Shown piece after piece: positions 17,256 through 28,152 of a stretch of DNA of 64,000 bases. The position numbers were made by a program, and so were the translations under genes. The notes below the pieces were generated by a model. The model was given only the letters and a program-made list of their open reading frames with translations. It did not search any database and was not told where the DNA came from. The stretch is from an uncultured Lachnoclostridium sp. (GTDB taxonomy: Bacteria; Bacillota; Clostridia; Lachnospirales; Lachnospiraceae): assembly GCA_944381625.1 (NCBI GenBank), contig CALWLW010000012.1, forward strand, positions 42,628 to 106,627, in the 5' to 3' direction. Position 1 is the first letter of the stretch; the number at the start of each line of letters is the position of its first letter.

Positions 17256-18293
17256 ATGAAAGGAAGGGTATTGGGGATCTTGCTTGCGGCGGGTATGCTG
17301 GCCGTATCCCTGACCGGATGCGCGAGAGAATCATCAGAGACCGTGACAGACAGTTCCGGGGACGGATACCAGAAGATCGAACTGGTCATGGCGGTGAACG
17401 GAACGGATATACAGATTGACACGAGAGTGGCCGATAAGTTCGCGGAACTGGTTGCGGAAGAGACGGGAGGAAATGTGACCATATCTGTTTTTCCCAACGA
17501 TCAGCTGGCCGGGGGCAACGCCTCAAAAGGAATCGAGATGATCGCCGGGGGAGGTGTGGATCTGGCGGCTTACGCCACCAGCGTCCTGTCTGTGATCGAC
17601 CGGCAGTTATCGGTGGGGATTATCCCCTGGAGCTTCGACGATTATGAAGAGGCGCGGCAGATGATTGACTCCACAGGCGGGGCATATTACGCGGAACGCC
17701 TGGAACAGAAGGGACTGACTTATCTGGGGTCCTTCCACAATGGATTCCGGCAGCTGACAAACCATCAGCATGAGGTAAGATCGCCGGAAGATATGAAGGG
17801 ACTTAAGATAAGGGTTCCGGGTACAGAAGCATATATGGGCGTGTTCCGGGAACTTGGGGCGGATCCCACATCCATGAGCTGGAGCGAAGTATTTACGGCG
17901 CTGCAGCAGAAGACCATCGACGGACAGGAGAACGGAATCAGTATCACGGCCAGCGCGAAGATGCCGGAGGTGCAGAAGTACCTAACGTTATGGAATTACG
18001 CATATGACAGCGACCTGATTATCGCCAATACAAAGGTCTGGGAATCCCTGGAGCCAAAGACCAGGGAAATGCTGGAGGAGAAGGCGCTGGAAGCCTGTGA
18101 GTGGGGGCGGGATCTCCTGGAGGAAGAGGAGGAACTGCTTCTGGAAGAATTCAAGGCGGAAGGGATGACGGTGACGGAGCTGACAGAGGAAGAACTGCAG
18201 GCGTTCAAGGACGCGGTCGCGGACTTCCGCAATGAACTGATCGACAGCTATGGAGAAGAAGCCTGCGCTGCATTCGGAATAGTTAAGGAGTGA
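17256..18293 (+). CDS. dctP: TRAP transporter solute-binding lipoprotein, DctP family
   Basis: This is the extracellular receptor of a tripartite TRAP transporter. The 345-residue protein has a lipoprotein signal peptide ending in LTGC (Cys near 22) and the DctP fold, with conserved segments ANGTDI near 49, FPNDQLAGGNASKGIEMIAGGGVDLA near 75-100, and LKIRVPGTEAYMGVFRELGADPTSMSWSEVFTALQQKTIDGQENG near 187-230. TRAP systems usually import carboxylates or other anions; the Arg in KIRVPG is the residue that normally grips the ligand's acidic group. AAGGAGAAG precedes the ATG. First gene of the catabolic operon. Confidence 0.94.
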   Translation: MKGRVLGILLAAGMLAVSLTGCARESSETVTDSSGDGYQKIELVMAVNGTDIQIDTRVADKFAELVAEETGGNVTISVFPNDQLAGGNASKGIEMIAGGGVDLAAYATSVLSVIDRQLSVGIIPWSFDDYEEARQMIDSTGGAYYAERLEQKGLTYLGSFHNGFRQLTNHQHEVRSPEDMKGLKIRVPGTEAYMGVFRELGADPTSMSWSEVFTALQQKTIDGQENGISITASAKMPEVQKYLTLWNYAYDSDLIIANTKVWESLEPKTREMLEEKALEACEWGRDLLEEEEELLLEEFKAEGMTVTELTEEELQAFKDAVADFRNELIDSYGEEACAAFGIVKE

Positions 18294-18305
18294 GGTGGAG
18301 AGAAG

Positions 18306-18800
18306 ATGAAAAGTATTTTAAAAGTACTGGACCGGATAGAGGAAGTATTAGCAGCCGCCGCGCTGATCGTGATGACCGCGCTGACATTTGCCAATGTGGT
18401 GTCCAGGCATCTGCTTAACACATCCCTCTCCTTCTCGGAGGAGATCACCACATATCTGTTTGTGCTGGTGAGCCTTCTGGGGACGGCCATAGCGGCAAAG
18501 AGAAAAGCGCATCTGGGTCTGACGGCTGTGCCGGATCTGGCAGGACCGCGTACGAGAAAGGTACTGCTGTCCCTGGGATATGGAATCGGAACCATATTCT
18601 GCGCCGCGATCTTCTACTACGGCATATTGATGGTGAGAAACCAGATTATGCTGGGGCAGGTGACGGCGGCCATGCAGTGGCCGGAATGGATCTACGGATC
18701 GTTCGTACCTTTCGGAGCCTTTTTTGCCACTGTCAGGTTTCTGCAGGTATTTATAGAAGAAATTCGAAGTAAGCCCGAGAAGGAGGAGAAGATATGTTAG
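18306..18800 (+). CDS. dctQ: TRAP transporter small membrane subunit, DctQ family
   Basis: The 164-residue protein has four predicted membrane segments and the DctQ signature SRHLLNTSLSFSEEITTYLFVLVSLLGTAIAAKRKAHLG near 32-70. It joins the large permease subunit to form the membrane complex that couples sodium entry to uptake. It follows dctP by 12 bases, and its stop overlaps the dctM start by seven bases. Confidence 0.93.
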   Translation: MKSILKVLDRIEEVLAAAALIVMTALTFANVVSRHLLNTSLSFSEEITTYLFVLVSLLGTAIAAKRKAHLGLTAVPDLAGPRTRKVLLSLGYGIGTIFCAAIFYYGILMVRNQIMLGQVTAAMQWPEWIYGSFVPFGAFFATVRFLQVFIEEIRSKPEKEEKIC

Positions 18801-20077
18801 CTGCGGTCCTGTTTATCCTGTTTGCAGTCCTGCTGCTGATCGGAGCGCCGATCGCGGTCTGCCTGGGGGCGTCCAGCGTGGTGACCATGATTGTGCAGGG
18901 CGGCGAGAAACCGCTGGAGACGGTTATGAGCAGTCTGCCGATGATTGTGTCGGCTTCCACCAGCAAGTTTGTGCTTCTGGCAATCCCGTTTTTCATCCTG
19001 GCCGGAAACATCATGGAGAAGGCCGGTATCTCTGAGAAGCTGATCAAACTGGCGGAGGCCTTCGTAGGGCACAGAAAGGGAGGAATCGCCATCGTCTGTG
19101 TGGTGGTGGCATGCTTCTTCGCCGCGATCTCCGGGTCCGGCCCGGCTACGGTAGCGGCTCTGGGAGTGATTCTGGTGCCTGCCATGATTAAATCCGGATA
19201 TTCGCCGGCCTTCTCGGCGGCGCTGATGGCGGCGTCAGGGGCGATCGGCGTGGTGATCCCGCCCTCCATTACCTTCGTGGTATATGGATCGATCGCGGAT
19301 ACCTCCATCGGAGACCTGTTCATCTCCGGCGTGCTTCCCGGAATCCTTATGGGAGCGGCATTCTGTATTGCGGCTCTGCTCATCGGCAGGAAGGTGAATC
19401 TGAAAACCCTTCCCCGGGCAACAGGGAAGGAGCGGTGGAATGCTTTCAAGGATGCTTTCTGGGGACTGATGATGCCGGTGATCATCCTTGGCGGAATCTA
19501 TGGAGGAATCTTCACCCCGACAGAATCTGCGGCAGTATCCGCAGTATACGGGCTGGCTGTGGGGATCTTTATCTACAGGAAGATCGGCCTGAAGGAATTC
19601 TGGGATATCCTGCTGGACACCGTCTCCACCACGGCCACGATCATGTTCATCACGGCGGCGGCAAGCCTGTTCGCCTACGTGCTCACCAGGGCCCGGCTGG
19701 ATGTGGCCATCAGTTCCGCGCTGGAGAGCGCCACGGGCGGCAGTACGGTGATCTTCTTCATCATTGTAAATATCATCCTTTTAATTGCCGGATGCTTCCT
19801 GGATTCTACCTCCGCCCTGTATATCTTTACGCCGCTGTTTGTGCCGGTGGCGCAGGCGCTGGGCGTGAACCCGATCCACCTGGGTACGGTGATGATTGTG
19901 AACCTGGCCATCGGACTGTTTACCCCGCCGGTGGGAGTGAACCTGTATGTGGCCTGCAATGTGGGCGGCGTGGATCTGAAACAAATATCAAAGGCGATCA
20001 TCCCGCTTCTGCTGGCGTCGCTGATCGTACTTCTTCTGGTAACGTACATACCTGGCATATCGTTGCTGCTGCTGTAA
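18794..20077 (+). CDS. dctM: TRAP transporter large membrane subunit, DctM family
   Basis: The 427-residue protein is hydrophobic with about 12 predicted membrane segments. Family landmarks include PFFILAGNIMEKAGISEKLI near 73, AAISGSGPATVAALGVILVPAM near 111-133, the GVVIPPSITFVVYG motif near 155, and the C-terminal NPIHLGTVMIVNLAIGLFTPPVGVNLYV. It is the sodium-coupled transport channel. It overlaps dctQ and is followed after 22 bases by the transketolase genes, tying the imported substrate to that enzyme. Confidence 0.95.
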   Translation: MLAAVLFILFAVLLLIGAPIAVCLGASSVVTMIVQGGEKPLETVMSSLPMIVSASTSKFVLLAIPFFILAGNIMEKAGISEKLIKLAEAFVGHRKGGIAIVCVVVACFFAAISGSGPATVAALGVILVPAMIKSGYSPAFSAALMAASGAIGVVIPPSITFVVYGSIADTSIGDLFISGVLPGILMGAAFCIAALLIGRKVNLKTLPRATGKERWNAFKDAFWGLMMPVIILGGIYGGIFTPTESAAVSAVYGLAVGIFIYRKIGLKEFWDILLDTVSTTATIMFITAAASLFAYVLTRARLDVAISSALESATGGSTVIFFIIVNIILLIAGCFLDSTSALYIFTPLFVPVAQALGVNPIHLGTVMIVNLAIGLFTPPVGVNLYVACNVGGVDLKQISKAIIPLLLASLIVLLLVTYIPGISLLLL

Positions 20078-20099
20078 ATAACGAGGAGGTTTTAGAGAT

Positions 20100-20939
20100 A
20101 TGAAAAAAATGAGTGTAAAGGAACTGGAAAAACAGAGTCTGGAGCTTCGCAAGAAAGTGATCCGGATGATTTATAAAGCGCAGTCGGGGCATCCGGGAGG
20201 ATCTCTTTCGGCGGCGGATATGGTGACGGCGCTGTATTTTCGGGAGATGAAGATTGACCCGTCCAATCCTCACTGGGAGGATCGGGACAGATTTGTATTA
20301 TCGAAAGGCCATGTTTGCCCGATTCAGTATGCGAGCCTTGCAACCCTGGGGTATTTTGATGAGGGTGTCCTTGAGACGCTGCGCCAGGAAGGCTCCATGC
20401 TGCAGGGGCATCCGGATATGAAAAAGTGTCCGGGCATCGATATCTCCACCGGTTCGCTGGGACAGGGACTGGCCTGCGGCGTGGGCATGGCCATCGCGGG
20501 CAAAAAGGACAGGAAAGACTATCGGGTATTCGTGATGGTAGGAGACGGAGAATGCCAGGAAGGGGAGATCTGGGAAGCGGCGCAGACCGCGCATAAATAT
20601 GAACTGGATAACCTGATCGTTTTTGTGGACAATAATAACCTTCAGCTGGATGGGATTACGGATGAGGTCATGCCCAATATCCATCTGGGCAAAAAATTTG
20701 AAGCCTTCGGATTCGATATGTATGAGATCGACGGCCACAATATGAAAGAGATCACGGATACGCTGGACCGCATCCGTATGACAAAGGACGGCAAGCCCAA
20801 ATGTATCTTCGCAAATACCATAAAGGGAAAGGGCGTTTCCTATATGGAGAATGAGTGCGGGTGGCACGGCGTGGCGCCGAACGAGGAGCAGTATACACAG
20901 GCGATCAGAGAACTGGATGAACAGATCGCGGCGTTATAG
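20100..20939 (+). CDS. Transketolase, N-terminal (thiamine diphosphate) subunit
   Basis: This is one half of a split transketolase, which moves two-carbon units between sugars. The 279 residues carry the pyrophosphate-binding motif GDGECQEG near 141-148 with DNNNLQLDG downstream, and HPGGSLSAADMV near 28 and GSLGQGL near 117. Typical split N-subunits are 270-285 residues. GAGGAGG precedes the ATG. It directly precedes the C-terminal half and lies in an operon with a TRAP transporter and an SDR dehydrogenase, so it probably serves a dedicated catabolic route rather than the central pentose pathway. Confidence 0.94.
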   Translation: MKKMSVKELEKQSLELRKKVIRMIYKAQSGHPGGSLSAADMVTALYFREMKIDPSNPHWEDRDRFVLSKGHVCPIQYASLATLGYFDEGVLETLRQEGSMLQGHPDMKKCPGIDISTGSLGQGLACGVGMAIAGKKDRKDYRVFVMVGDGECQEGEIWEAAQTAHKYELDNLIVFVDNNNLQLDGITDEVMPNIHLGKKFEAFGFDMYEIDGHNMKEITDTLDRIRMTKDGKPKCIFANTIKGKGVSYMENECGWHGVAPNEEQYTQAIRELDEQIAAL

Positions 20940-20950
20940 GAGGATGGATC

Positions 20951-21889
20951 ATGAGTGAGATGAAAAAGGCAACCAGGGACGGATTTGGAGAAGAGATCGT
21001 AAAATTAGGAAAAAAAGACAACAATATCTACGTGGTGGACGTGGACATCGGAAAATCCTGCAAGACCGGCGCGTTCCGCAAGGAACTTCCGGACCAGTAC
21101 CTGAACGTGGGGATCGCGGAGCAGAACGCGGCGGGCGTGGCCGCCGGGCTTGCCACCTGCGGCAAGATCCCGTTCGTCGTCACCTACGCAGTATTCGGCT
21201 CCATGAGAATGTGCGAGATGATCCGCCAGGAGATCTGCTATCCGAAGCTGAATGTGAAGATCGCGTGCTCCCATGGCGGCGTGACTCCGGCCAACGACGG
21301 CGCGAGCCACCAGAGTATCGAGGACATGGGCGTATTGAGGACGATTCCCAACATGACGGTGATCATGCCCGCGGATTACGCATCGGCAAAGAAACTGGTG
21401 GAGAAAGCCGCTGAGTTTGAAGGCCCGGTGTATCTGAGGTTTACCAGGGACGCCATCCCTATGATTTATGAAGAGGACGTGGAACTGGAGATTGGGAAAG
21501 CGCATAAGATCCAGGAAGGGAAAGATGTGGCGGTGATCGCCAACGGAGATACAGTATGCATCGCCATGGAGGCGGCAAAAGAGCTGGAGCGCCAGGGCAT
21601 ATCCGTGAAGCTTCTGGACATGCACACCATCAAGCCGCTGGACCGGGAGGCAGTGCTGGAATGTATCCGTGATACCGGAAAGATTATTACAGTGGAAGAC
21701 CACAATATCCTGAACGGCCTGGGGAGCGCCGTCTGCGAGGTGGCGGCGGAAGCCGGAAACGCGGTTGTACGCAGGATCGGCGTGCAGGATCAGTTCGGTC
21801 AGTCCGCTCCGTATCACCGCCTGCTGGAGATGAACGGGATTACCGCAGAAAATATTGTGAACACGGCAAAAGAATTGATGAAAAATTGA
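20951..21889 (+). CDS. Transketolase, C-terminal subunit
   Basis: The partner half holds the pyrimidine-binding and C-terminal domains. The 312-residue protein contains NVGIAEQNAAGVAAGLA near 55 with the catalytic Glu that activates thiamine diphosphate, and the CSHGGVTPANDGASHQSIEDMGVLR segment near 100-125. AGGAGG precedes the ATG, 11 bases after the first half. Its end at 21889 is 23 bases before the SDR start. No substrate-specific residue could be assigned. Confidence 0.94.
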   Translation: MSEMKKATRDGFGEEIVKLGKKDNNIYVVDVDIGKSCKTGAFRKELPDQYLNVGIAEQNAAGVAAGLATCGKIPFVVTYAVFGSMRMCEMIRQEICYPKLNVKIACSHGGVTPANDGASHQSIEDMGVLRTIPNMTVIMPADYASAKKLVEKAAEFEGPVYLRFTRDAIPMIYEEDVELEIGKAHKIQEGKDVAVIANGDTVCIAMEAAKELERQGISVKLLDMHTIKPLDREAVLECIRDTGKIITVEDHNILNGLGSAVCEVAAEAGNAVVRRIGVQDQFGQSAPYHRLLEMNGITAENIVNTAKELMKN

Positions 21890-21912
21890 AAGGGATAGAG
21901 GAGGATAAAAAA

Positions 21913-22671
21913 ATGCTGGATTTTCAGGGACAGGTAGTGATTGTAACAGGAAGCGGATCGCCGAAGGGGATTGGAAAAACCATCGCCAAAACCTTTGCGA
22001 AACAGGGAGCGCAGCTGATTATCGCGGATATGAACGGGGAAGGCGTGCGCGGCACGGTGGAGGAGATCCAGGCGGAGGGCGGCAAAGCCTATGGAATCGT
22101 GTCCAACATTACGGACGAGGCGTCCGTGCAGTCCATGGTGGATGAGATCGTGGAAAAATTCGGCCGGATTGACGTTCTGGTCAATAATGCGGGCATTTCC
22201 CAGAAGGTAACCGTGGAGGATATGACGCTGGACGATATGAAGCGGATCTTCAATGTAAATATGTTCGGACTTTTCCTGGTGACCCAGAAATGCATGAAGG
22301 TTATGAGAGCCCAGAAATACGGACGTATTGTGAATCTGTCGTCCGTATCCGCCAAAAGGGGCGGCGGCGTATTCGGCGGAGCCCACTATTCCGCATCCAA
22401 AGCGGCGGTGCTGGCATTTTCCAAGAATCTGTCCAGAGAGATCTGCGCGGAGGGCGTGACGGTCAACTGTGTGTGCCCCGGCCTGATCAATACGGAGATC
22501 TGGAAATCCCTTCCGGAAGAAGACGCCAGAAAAGTAATCGACGGGATTCCCATGGGCCGTCCGGGCGAGACTCAGGAAGTGGCGGATACGATAGTATTTC
22601 TTGCGTCAAAAGAGGCATCCTATATTACGGGAGAGGAGATCGACATTAACGGAGGCTCCCATATGGATTAA
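21913..22671 (+). CDS. Short-chain dehydrogenase/reductase (SDR)
   Basis: A soluble NAD(P)-dependent oxidoreductase of 252 residues. Visible motifs are the dinucleotide loop TGSGSPKGIG near 11-20 (two residues longer than the usual TGxxxGIG), NNAG near 92, the Ser of NLSSVS near 142, and YSASK near 160, giving the Ser-Tyr-Lys catalytic set. The end ITGEEIDINGGSHMD is typical of classical SDRs. IADMN after the second strand has an acidic Asp, suggesting NAD preference. ATG 21913 is preceded by AGAGGAGG. It probably oxidises or reduces the sugar or the product of the split transketolase. Confidence 0.92.
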   Translation: MLDFQGQVVIVTGSGSPKGIGKTIAKTFAKQGAQLIIADMNGEGVRGTVEEIQAEGGKAYGIVSNITDEASVQSMVDEIVEKFGRIDVLVNNAGISQKVTVEDMTLDDMKRIFNVNMFGLFLVTQKCMKVMRAQKYGRIVNLSSVSAKRGGGVFGGAHYSASKAAVLAFSKNLSREICAEGVTVNCVCPGLINTEIWKSLPEEDARKVIDGIPMGRPGETQEVADTIVFLASKEASYITGEEIDINGGSHMD

Positions 22672-22739
22672 GGTGACCCAGGCCTGTTAAAAAATTTCGT
22701 TCTGGACATTTTTCTCCACATATAGTAGCATGATAGTAT

Positions 22740-22750
22740 ATAGGATGTTA
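22740..22750. promoter_or_regulatory. ATAGGATGTTA motif before the GntR-type gene
   Basis: An exact copy of the 11-mer found at the operon promoter (17190-17200), 12 bases upstream of the regulator start. It suggests autoregulation. Confidence 0.5.
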
Positions 22751-22761
22751 TAGACAGGAAG

Positions 22762-23508
22762 GTGGAGAAAACGCAGCAGGAAGGACAGATCTTTTTAAAA
22801 AAAGTCAATACGGAGTCGGTGGTGCAGCAGGTGATCAACAGCCTGACCGACGCTATGCTGAACCGCCGGCTGCGTCCGGGAGATAAGATTCCCACGGAAA
22901 CAGAGCTGGCAGAGACGCTGGGCGTGGGCAGGAACTCCATCCGCGAGGCGATCAAGATACTGGTGTATCTGGGCGTCCTTGAGATCCGCCGGGCAGAGGG
23001 AACCTTTGTCTGCGAGGGATTTTCTGAAGGGATGATCGATCCCATGATCTACGGGATCATCCTGGATAAAGAAGATTCTTATGAAAATCTGATGGAGCTT
23101 CGGGAGCTTCTGGAGGCGGGCGTTATGCGCCTGGCCATGAAGAAAGCGGACGAAGAGGACCGGAAGCGTCTGAAAGAAAGGCTGGACGCTCTGGACGAGG
23201 AGATAGGAAAAGGGAAGGAAAATGTAGAAAATATTTTCCAGGTAGACAACACTTTTCATGATACCATCACCGGCATGGGTAAGAACCCGCTGGTGACCAA
23301 GATTGACAAGGTGGTCCGCATGCTGACCCACTCCATACGCTACGATTCTGTCCAGGGCATGCTGGAAAGCGGGAGAGGACAGGAACTGTTCGAGGCTCAC
23401 CGCAGGATCTATGAGATGATTGAGAAAAAAGATATAAAAGATGTAAACGCCGCGGTCCGCAACACGTATTTTACAGACGTGGGAATGCAGGCGAATAAAG
23501 GAAAATAA
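22762..23508 (+). CDS. GntR-family regulator, FadR subfamily (FCD domain)
   Basis: The 248-residue repressor-like protein has an N-terminal GntR winged helix (VVQQVINSLTDAMLNRRLRPGDKIPTETELAETLGVGRNSIREAIKIL, about 18-65) and a C-terminal all-helical FCD domain with acidic and His positions (LRELLEAG, NTFHDTITGM, AHRRIYE) that bind a metal and a small acid effector in relatives. It closes the TRAP/transketolase operon and most likely controls it. The GTG start is odd because AGGAAGG abuts it with no spacing; no better upstream start was seen. Confidence 0.9.
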   Translation: MEKTQQEGQIFLKKVNTESVVQQVINSLTDAMLNRRLRPGDKIPTETELAETLGVGRNSIREAIKILVYLGVLEIRRAEGTFVCEGFSEGMIDPMIYGIILDKEDSYENLMELRELLEAGVMRLAMKKADEEDRKRLKERLDALDEEIGKGKENVENIFQVDNTFHDTITGMGKNPLVTKIDKVVRMLTHSIRYDSVQGMLESGRGQELFEAHRRIYEMIEKKDIKDVNAAVRNTYFTDVGMQANKGK

Positions 23509-23521
23509 TGTTTTTGGCAGT

Positions 23522-23552
23522 CCCCCCGCCCATGCGCAGGCATGGATGGGGG
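23522..23552 (+). terminator. Hairpin after the GntR-type gene
   Basis: CCCCC-G-CCCATGC (23523-23535) pairs with GCATGG-A-TGGGGG (23540-23552). There is no clear U-tract, so it may be a stabiliser rather than a full terminator. Confidence 0.5.
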
Positions 23553-23580
23553 TATGTCGTAATATGGAAGAATCTTAAAA

Positions 23581-23634
23581 TTGTTAAGAGATTAACAACC
23601 ATTTATTGAAGCTTGGAAAATAGTGTGTTATAAT
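23581..23634 (+). promoter_or_regulatory. Promoter of the V-type ATPase operon with upstream palindrome
   Basis: TTGAAG (23606-23611), 17-base spacer, TATAAT (23629-23634), a strong match. Immediately upstream lies the inverted repeat TTGTTAA-GAGA-TTAACAA (23581-23598), a possible activator or repressor site. Confidence 0.75.
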
Positions 23635-23687
23635 ACAACACATTAAACTGGATATCAAGAATTTCTTTCAGCAAGGGTGGTGACAAT

Positions 23688-23996
23688 ATGTTAGAAGATA
23701 CTTTGAAATCCGTAAAAGAGGCGGAGGCCAGGGCGGACCAGACCGTGAAAGAGGCGGAAAGCCGGGCGGAGGCGATCCTGGAAGAAGCCAGGGAGACGGC
23801 GGCGAGGATGAGGGAAGAAGCTTCCCAAAAAGCAAGAACCCGTAGACAGGAAGCGCAGGAAGCGGCGCAGCAGGAAGGGCAGAAACGCCTGGAGGAAGCG
23901 GCGGCTGAAGCGGCAAAAGAAGCGGAAGCTCTTCGGAGCCTGGCGGCGTCCAAACGCGACGAGGCGGTAAGCGCCGTGATTGCCGGGCTGATTTGA
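23688..23996 (+). CDS. V-type ATPase subunit H/G-like (coiled coil)
   Basis: The 102-residue protein is almost entirely charged Ala/Glu/Arg/Lys heptad sequence, predicted as one long coiled coil, as in the small stalk subunit (AhaH, COG2811) of archaeal-type ATPases. It would pair with subunit E in the peripheral stalk. It is the first gene of the operon, 32 bases before subunit I. Low-complexity sequence makes the family call depend partly on this context. Confidence 0.82.
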   Translation: MLEDTLKSVKEAEARADQTVKEAESRAEAILEEARETAARMREEASQKARTRRQEAQEAAQQEGQKRLEEAAAEAAKEAEALRSLAASKRDEAVSAVIAGLI

Positions 23997-24027
23997 AGAA
24001 ACCGGACGGAAAAGGAGGGATGTGGGT

Positions 24028-26528
<2,501 letters not shown>

Positions 26529-26556
26529 ACAGGATAAGGAGAAGGAGTGCTTGAGG

Positions 26557-27150
26557 ATGACCGGATTGGAAAAGATTATCAGCCGGATTCAGGAAGAAGC
26601 GGAAGCATCCGCAGCACAGAAGCTGGATGCGGCCAGGGCGGAGGCAGACCGGATCGTCGCTGAAGCAAAGGCTGCCTGCGAAGCCGCGGACGCGGAGGCT
26701 TCGGAAAAGATCGACGCGATGAAGACTTCGATCGACAGCCGGACGGCCTCCTCCGCGGAGCAGTCCAGAAGGATAACCCTCCTGCAGGCCAAACAGGAGA
26801 TCATAGCGGAGATCCTGGAGGAAGCGCTGAAAAAGCTGCGGGAAGAGGACACGGAACATTACTTCCTGACGATGGAAAAAATATTGAAAGCATATGCGCT
26901 GCCGGAGAATGGAGAGATTTATTTCCCGGCGGCGGACCTGAAAAGGATGCCTGCGGGCTTCGAGAAGAAGATACAGGCTGCCGCGAAAGAAAAGGGCGGA
27001 AGCCTGACGCTGGGAAAAGAGCCCGGAAAGATCGAGGACGGGTTCCTCCTGGTCTACGGAGGCGTGGAGGAAAACTGTACGCTGAAAGCGCTGATGGACG
27101 CGAAGAAAGACAGCCTTCAGGACAAAGTGAATGAGATCTTATTTTTGTAA
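26557..27150 (+). CDS. ntpE: V-type ATPase subunit E
   Basis: Subunit E forms the peripheral stalk with the small H/G subunit. The 197-residue protein has a long N-terminal helix rich in Ala, Glu and Lys (about 1-85) and a globular C-terminal domain, ending in the conserved GGVEENCTLKALMDAKKDSLQDKVNEILF pattern. ATG 26557 is preferred, with AAGGAG upstream; the TTG at 26551 is possible. It lies between K and C in the operon. Confidence 0.92.
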   Translation: MTGLEKIISRIQEEAEASAAQKLDAARAEADRIVAEAKAACEAADAEASEKIDAMKTSIDSRTASSAEQSRRITLLQAKQEIIAEILEEALKKLREEDTEHYFLTMEKILKAYALPENGEIYFPAADLKRMPAGFEKKIQAAAKEKGGSLTLGKEPGKIEDGFLLVYGGVEENCTLKALMDAKKDSLQDKVNEILFL

Positions 27151-27180
27151 CGGCAGGTTCGCGTAAAGAAGGAGGCAACA

Positions 27181-28152
27181 ATGTCTAAAAATCAGTATAC
27201 CTATGCAGTCGCGCGGATCCGTGCCCTGGAGGTGGCTCTGTTTTCTGCCTCTGTCATCGAGCAGCTGATGGCCTGCAAGGATGAGGAGGCGTGCCTGCGT
27301 TTCCTGGCGGATAAAGGCTGGGGCGGGGCGGATGTTCCGCTGGACGCCGACGCCATACTGGCCAGGGAAAAGGAGAAGACCTGGGAGACCATCGGTGAGA
27401 TGCGGGTGGATATGGAGGTGTTCGACGTATTGTCTTACGCGGACGCGTTCCACAACCTGAAGGCGGCCGTGAAGGAGGTCTGCACTGGAAAAAGCGGCGG
27501 ATCTGTGTTTTATGAGGGGACGGCGATCCCCAAAGAAGAGATGATGCGGATCATCCAGGAGAAGGATTTTGCCGCCCTGCCTGAATCCATGCGGGAGGCG
27601 GCTGCGGAGGCGGTGGATACGCTTCTGCACTCCGGAGACGGACAGCTGTGCGACGTGATCATCGACCGGGCGGCGCTGGAGGCCATGCTGGAGGCCGGAA
27701 GGCGGTCTAAGGAAGAAGTGGTTCGGGATTATGCCCAGTCCACGGTGGCGGTGACCAACATCAAGATTGCCGTACGCTGTGCCAGGACAGGGAAATCCCT
27801 GGAATTTATGAAGCGGGCCATGGCGCCCTGTCCGGGCCTGGATGTGGACCGTCTGGCGCATGCGGCCCTTGCCGGGGAGAGTTCTGTCATGGATTATCTC
27901 CGGGAAGAAGGATATGAAGAAGCGGCGGACGCTCTGAAAGAGTCTGCTTCAGCGTTTGAGCGCTGGTGCGACAACCGGGTGATCCGGGCGGTACAGCCGC
28001 AGAAATATAATGCATTCTCGGCGGGGCCGCTGGTGGCGTATGTGATTGCCCGCGAGAATGAGATCAAGACGGTGAGGATCATCCTGACCGGCAAACAGAA
28101 CGGGCTGCCGGATGATGCGATCCGGGAAAGGATAAGGGAGATGTATGTATAA
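27181..28152 (+). CDS. ntpC: V-type ATPase subunit C
   Basis: Subunit C (the d-subunit equivalent) links the central stalk to the rotor ring. The 323-residue, mostly helical soluble protein shows the vATP-synt_AC39 pattern: YAVARIRALEVALFSASVIEQLM at the start, repeated helical units, and the C-terminal GPLVAYVIARENEIKTVRIILTGKQNGLPDDAIRERIREMYV. Strong AAGGAGG precedes the ATG. Its stop overlaps the subunit F start by eight bases. Confidence 0.93.
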   Translation: MSKNQYTYAVARIRALEVALFSASVIEQLMACKDEEACLRFLADKGWGGADVPLDADAILAREKEKTWETIGEMRVDMEVFDVLSYADAFHNLKAAVKEVCTGKSGGSVFYEGTAIPKEEMMRIIQEKDFAALPESMREAAAEAVDTLLHSGDGQLCDVIIDRAALEAMLEAGRRSKEEVVRDYAQSTVAVTNIKIAVRCARTGKSLEFMKRAMAPCPGLDVDRLAHAALAGESSVMDYLREEGYEEAADALKESASAFERWCDNRVIRAVQPQKYNAFSAGPLVAYVIARENEIKTVRIILTGKQNGLPDDAIRERIREMYV

